A DNA stretch of 24,254 nucleotides, taken from assembly GCA_026991005.1 (NCBI GenBank), contig JALXCH010000159.1:1-24254 (forward strand), read 5' to 3'. Source of the stretch: Calditrichia bacterium. Its GTDB lineage: Bacteria; Calditrichota; Calditrichia; RBG-13-44-9. The position numbers and the translations under genes are program-made. This document shows, in pieces, positions 24,172-24,254 of the stretch. Each line of letters starts with the position of its first letter. Position 1 is the first letter of the stretch. The notes beneath the pieces are model-generated. The model saw only the letters and a list, made by a program, of their open reading frames with translations. It was not told where the DNA came from and searched no databases.

Positions 24172-24254
24172 AGATTCTTCGCTCCGCTGACGCTGCGCTC
24201 AGAATGACAGGGAGGGTGGTTGCTGTCATTCTGAACCCTCGCCTGCGGCGAGGG
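24172..24254. repeat. Compound inverted-repeat element, second copy cut by window edge
   Basis: Starts AGATTCTTCGCTCCGCTGAC and follows the 23815-23908 element in order through CAGAATGAC, a spacer, GTCATTCTG and the CCCTCGCC/GGCGAGGG hairpin, where the window ends. The spacers differ (two extra G/T-rich bases and one substitution in the last loop), while the hairpin arms are kept. Confidence 0.85.

Larger units (their letters stand above)
23110..24254. other. Gene-free, repeat-rich region upstream of the dcw operon
   Basis: About 1.1 kb with no ORF that looks like a protein gene: the open frames are short, lack ribosome sites and run through repeats. It contains several dispersed-repeat families listed separately. 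Whatever gene lies to the right is beyond the window. Confidence 0.75.

Overview
This window holds an almost complete division and cell wall (dcw) operon on the minus strand, preceded by a short plus-strand block for protein quality control and radical chemistry. The organism looks like a Gram-negative-type, meso-diaminopimelate bacterium. MurE carries the DNPR motif that marks mDAP use, FtsQ, FtsL, FtsW and FtsA are all present, and the FtsZ tail (DIPTFLRKQ) and PASTA-bearing FtsI resemble those of the FCB assemblage (Calditrichota, Ignavibacteriota and relatives). That placement is inferred from memory of family sequences and is tentative. GC content is moderate, and the non-coding stretches carry degenerate dispersed repeats of the kind often seen in such genomes.

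Layout, plus strand (1-5718): the 3' part of an AmrS-type radical SAM gene; a 254-bp gap with a good sigma-54-type promoter match; a 79-residue two-helix membrane protein; lon (LonA protease), closed by a strong terminator; a zinc-finger-less DnaJ-type co-chaperone; and a Mut7-C (DUF82) PIN-like protein. Bases 5719-6342 contain no convincing gene, only short repeats and hairpin-rich sequence.

Layout, minus strand (6335-23056, transcribed right to left): mraZ, rsmH, ftsL, ftsI, murE, murF, mraY, murD, ftsW, murG, murC, a 60-codon unknown gene, ftsQ, ftsA, ftsZ and a strong terminator. Gene order is canonical and many junctions overlap by 1-11 bp. The products run the cytoplasmic steps from UDP-MurNAc to lipid II (MurC, MurD, MurE, MurF, MraY, MurG), then polymerise and cross-link it (FtsW, FtsI) at the FtsZ/FtsA ring through FtsQ and FtsL. 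The usual murB (and ddl) is missing between murC and ftsQ. Its place is taken by the small unknown ORF, which has its own Shine-Dalgarno and GTGA overlaps with both neighbours. This is the most interesting protein-level observation here.

Bases 23057-24254 upstream of mraZ contain no convincing gene. They hold a candidate mraZ promoter and a dense patch of repeats: two copies of a direct repeat of about 135 bp, compound inverted repeats bounded by GAGATTCTTC/GAAGAATCTC, and a hairpin-rich element related in style to one beyond ftsZ. Repeats therefore sit at both edges of the dcw operon and not inside it. I saw no mobile-element gene, CRISPR array, tRNA or rRNA.
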